DNA from: Oscillospiraceae bacterium | Lineage (GTDB): Bacteria; Bacillota; Clostridia; Oscillospirales; Acutalibacteraceae | DNA: 5,675 bases | Direction of reading: 5' to 3' | NCBI GenBank assembly: GCA_022508865.1 | Contig: JAFLUK010000096.1 | Coordinates: 1 to 5,675, forward strand | In this document: positions 5,046 to 5,675 of the stretch, piece by piece | How positions within the stretch are numbered: the first letter of the stretch is position 1 | How the letters are laid out: each line of letters opens with the position of its first letter | The notes under the pieces: generated by a model | Told to the model about the DNA's origin: nothing | Database searches by the model: none | The model's input: only the letters and a program-made list of their open reading frames with translations | Program-made: the position numbers and the translations under genes

Positions 5046-5675
5046 ATGAGCAACAAAATAATACTCAGTGCAGACAGTACTGTAGATTTGGGTAATGAGC
5101 TTTATTCACGATACAATGTTATAACTGTTCCTCTTCATATCATTATGAATGAAAAAAGCTATGAGGATTTAGTTAACATCACACCCGATGATATTTATGA
5201 GAATTTTAACAAAACAGGTACTTTGCCAAAGACCTCTGCCGTTAACTGTCAGGAATACATTGACGTTTTCAAACCTTATGTTGAGGATGGATATGAGGTT
5301 ATACATGTTAATTTGGGCAGTGCGCTTTCTACTTCCTATAACCAGTGTTGTATTGCGGCAAAGGAGCTGGGGCACGTTTATCCGGTGGACTCCTGCAACC
5401 TTTCTACAGGTTCGGGACTTCTTGTGATAGAGGCTGCCAAAATGATAGAGAAAGGTATGTGTGCCGGTGATATTGTGTCTGAACTGAAAAAGCTTACATC
5501 AAAATGTCACGGCAGCTTTGTAGTGGATAAGCTGACATATCTCAAAGCAGGCGGCAGATGCTCCACCCTTGCAGCGCTCGGCGCAAATATGCTGAACATA
5601 AAGCCAAGAATTGATGTTGACAATACAGACGGCAGTATGAAGGTAGGAAAGAAATTCAGAGGAAAATTTAAAAGG
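5046..5675 (+). CDS. DegV family lipid-binding protein, 3' end cut by the window
   Basis: An open frame of 210 codons runs from ATG 5046 to the last base without a stop; the usual family length of about 280 residues means roughly 70 are missing. DegV proteins (the FakB group in Firmicutes) bind a fatty acid between two domains and, in characterised cases, present it to a fatty acid kinase; they act in the cytoplasm. Recognisable motifs are ADST (residues 9-12), the PKTSAVN block (61-67) with the conserved Thr-Ser pair, SALSTSYNQ (92-100), VDSCNLSTGSG (114-124), and VDKLTYLKAGGR (160-171) followed by LNIKP. AAAGGA at 5033-5038, seven bases before the ATG, fixes the start. It follows the operon terminator and is probably a separate transcription unit, though I could not find a convincing promoter in 4962-5030. 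Whether it is a true FakB cannot be told from this part. Confidence 0.93.
   Translation, partial: MSNKIILSADSTVDLGNELYSRYNVITVPLHIIMNEKSYEDLVNITPDDIYENFNKTGTLPKTSAVNCQEYIDVFKPYVEDGYEVIHVNLGSALSTSYNQCCIAAKELGHVYPVDSCNLSTGSGLLVIEAAKMIEKGMCAGDIVSELKKLTSKCHGSFVVDKLTYLKAGGRCSTLAALGANMLNIKPRIDVDNTDGSMKVGKKFRGKFKR

Noticed and set aside
5169..5427. Other-frame open frames inside the DegV gene
   Set aside because: The DegV frame from 5046 is continuous to the window end with several family motifs; the others are shadows.

Overview
The window is AT-rich chromosomal DNA of a low-GC Gram-positive anaerobe, most likely a gut-type clostridium (Clostridia; the family cannot be fixed from this stretch). 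Supporting signs are strong Shine-Dalgarno sites of the AGGAGG type, extended -10 promoters of the TRTGn type, a lipoprotein substrate-binding protein, and an orphan sugar ABC transporter without its own ATPase. No mobile element, tRNA, rRNA or CRISPR was seen.

Layout. Bases 1-231 hold no gene I can identify but contain a well-formed promoter whose -35/-10 spacer is filled by a perfect 18-bp palindrome matching the NrdR box, with a weaker second box exactly 32 bp upstream. This promoter drives a 97-residue protein (232-525) whose C-terminal half resembles the glycyl-radical tail of the anaerobic ribonucleotide reductase NrdD. A bidirectional terminator (570-601) separates it from the convergent tcdA gene (minus strand, 623-1330), a tRNA t6A dehydratase with its own promoter inside an inverted repeat. 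A 338-bp intergenic region (1331-1668) carries this promoter and, divergently, the promoter and dyad-rich leader of a carbohydrate transporter operon.

The operon encodes a lipoprotein that binds the sugar outside the membrane (1669-3006) and two MalF/MalG-type permeases (3162-4037 and 4037-4915). A GC-rich hairpin after the first gene probably lets only part of the transcripts continue into the permeases. No ATPase gene is present; a shared MsmX/UgpC-type ATPase encoded elsewhere would have to energise it. A terminator-like hairpin follows, and then the start of a DegV-family lipid-binding protein (5046 to the window end, truncated).

The most interesting point is the pairing of a stand-alone NrdD-tail-like protein with an apparent NrdR operator. 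Two independent lines, protein similarity and operator, tie an uncharacterised small protein to deoxyribonucleotide synthesis. The idea that it is a spare glycyl-radical part, like GrcA/YfiD for pyruvate formate-lyase, is inference.
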